62,614 nt of DNA from Eubacteriales bacterium (lineage in GTDB: Bacteria > Bacillota > Clostridia > Lachnospirales > Lachnospiraceae). The position numbers and the translations under genes were made by a program. The stretch is taken from contig JAUNGV010000010.1 in assembly GCA_030524225.1 (NCBI GenBank), forward strand, positions 1 through 62,614, in the 5' to 3' direction. This document shows, piece after piece, positions 61,835-62,614 of this stretch. Each line of letters opens with the position of its first letter. Position 1 is the stretch's first letter. Below the pieces are notes generated by a model. The model did no database searches. It saw nothing but the letters and a program-made list of their open reading frames with translations, and had not been told where the DNA came from.

Positions 61835-62614
61835 TTAATACGCAATTCTAAAATAATCCAAATATGCTTTATATTTATCCTGTGCTGTCAGACAGGTATC
61901 TGTCAAATAGCCTTTCTCATTATTCCACTCTTTCAGACCGCGGTAATAAAACATCTTCAGGTTATCCTCAATGATAAAAGGAACAATATTATATTTTAAA
62001 CACTCCTTAAACATAATCAATCTGCCCACGCGGCCATTCCCATCTTGAAACGGATGAATTCGCTCAAACTTCACATGGAAATCAAGAATGTCTTCAAAGA
62101 ACTTTTCTTCCTTGGCGTTGTATTCCATCAGCAACGCTTTCATCCTATCGGCAACTTCTTCCGGAAGGGCGGTATCCATGCCACCAACTTCATTCGGTAA
62201 TTTCTTATAATCGCCAACAGCGAACCAATCTTTTCTGGAATCACTGGTACCGTTCTTCAAAATCAAATGAAGTTCTTTAATAAACTTCTCAGTCAATGCA
62301 GTTTTTGCATTCTCAATGATCCTGTCGATACAACGGAAATGGTTCGCCGTTTCAATCACATCATCCACATTGATCACTTCATTTTCTACACCGATGGTGT
62401 TGGTTTCAAAAATATATCTGGTCTGATCGTGGGTCAGACGGCTTCCTTCCATGTGGTTTGAATTATATGTCAGATCAATCTGTGTTTTGTGGTAAATACC
62501 ACCGGAGTATTTGCTTGCTTTCTGCTCTTTCAGAATATCCAGCAGAGTAATTGCTTTCTCTTTTCTCTTGTTGGTACGCTCCGGTTTTTCTGCATTTTCA
62601 GGAATGTTCCAGGT
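61835..62614 (-). CDS. Fic family protein (5' end beyond the window)
   Basis: At least 259 residues; the frame stays open to the window edge, so the start lies outside. Fic core motif HPFQDGNGRVGR transfers AMP or a related group from a nucleotide to a target protein. Near the visible N-terminus SNHMEG matches the inhibitory helix motif [S/T]xxxE[G/N], so it is self-inhibited. Similar Fic proteins are often carried next to type I restriction genes, as here. Confidence 0.88.
   Translation of the reverse strand, partial: TWNIPENAEKPERTNKRKEKAITLLDILKEQKASKYSGGIYHKTQIDLTYNSNHMEGSRLTHDQTRYIFETNTIGVENEVINVDDVIETANHFRCIDRIIENAKTALTEKFIKELHLILKNGTSDSRKDWFAVGDYKKLPNEVGGMDTALPEEVADRMKALLMEYNAKEEKFFEDILDFHVKFERIHPFQDGNGRVGRLIMFKECLKYNIVPFIIEDNLKMFYYRGLKEWNNEKGYLTDTCLTAQDKYKAYLDYFRIAY

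Noticed and set aside
1-62614. tRNA and rRNA genes
   Set aside because: No cloverleaf with a GTTC-type T loop and no rRNA signature was seen; a scan with tRNAscan would be needed to be certain.

Overview
The window looks like a chromosomal piece of a GC-rich anaerobic Clostridia genome, most likely Lachnospiraceae. The evidence is Bacillota-type signals (strong AGGAGG ribosome sites, a T-box leader, a Crh/HprK pair, WhiA, RapZ, GreA) together with a ferredoxin-type membrane-bound [NiFe] hydrogenase and gut-style sugar genes. No rRNA, tRNA, CRISPR array or complete insertion sequence was found by eye.

Layout. 0.4-6.3 kb: galK and a GH2 beta-galactosidase lacZ with an AraC regulator upstream (lactose/galactose use). 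6.4-12.5 kb: a His-rich metal permease, small membrane proteins, a LuxR regulator, a DUF3810 protein and a TrkA/KtrA K+ gate. 12.6-15.0 kb: an ABC exporter under a MerR regulator. 15.2-18.5 kb: an unusual module of a signal-less solute-binding-like protein, a HypB/CobW-like GTPase and an ABC ATPase with no permease. 18.6-23 kb: a small XRE/membrane pair, a GntR-controlled ABC transporter and a MATE pump. 23-34.4 kb: TrmH methylase, then one long minus-strand operon for an Ech/Mbh-type hydrogenase fused in organisation to an Mrp Na+/H+ antiporter, with hypA, hypB and hypC inside it. 34.5-37.6 kb: CPBP protease and a LytS-like kinase/response regulator pair. 37.8-41.2 kb: a tryptophan T-box leader driving a Trp-type ABC importer. 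41.5-58.8 kb: housekeeping genes (GNAT, cyclophilin, diacylglycerol kinase, crh, whiA, rapZ, murB, glucokinase, hprK, uvrC, ftsH, pyrG, greA). 59.0-62.6 kb: an AT-richer accessory segment with a frameshifted DUF3847 mobilization gene, an oriT-like site, a GmrSD/DUF262 nuclease, an hsdM remnant and a Fic gene running off the end.

The most unusual signal lies between genes. Two families of repeated intergenic elements keep their fold while their stem sequences change. Family A (near 11.6, 17.2 and 41.3 kb) folds as a cloverleaf: an outer stem, a 23-26 bp hairpin whose arms differ in every copy but whose tip is constant, a constant GGGC-GAA-GCCC hairpin, and a short third hairpin whose arms also covary. 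Family B (before galK, the 7.5 kb permease and uvrC, with remnants elsewhere) ends exactly at the Shine-Dalgarno sequence. In it an upstream hairpin loop is complementary to the CGCTCCGG next to the ribosome site, and CTCC can instead pair with the GGAG of that site. Family B therefore looks like either a mobile structured repeat or an undescribed translational switch.

All calls rest on reading the sequence and on family knowledge; no database, folding or covariance program was run.
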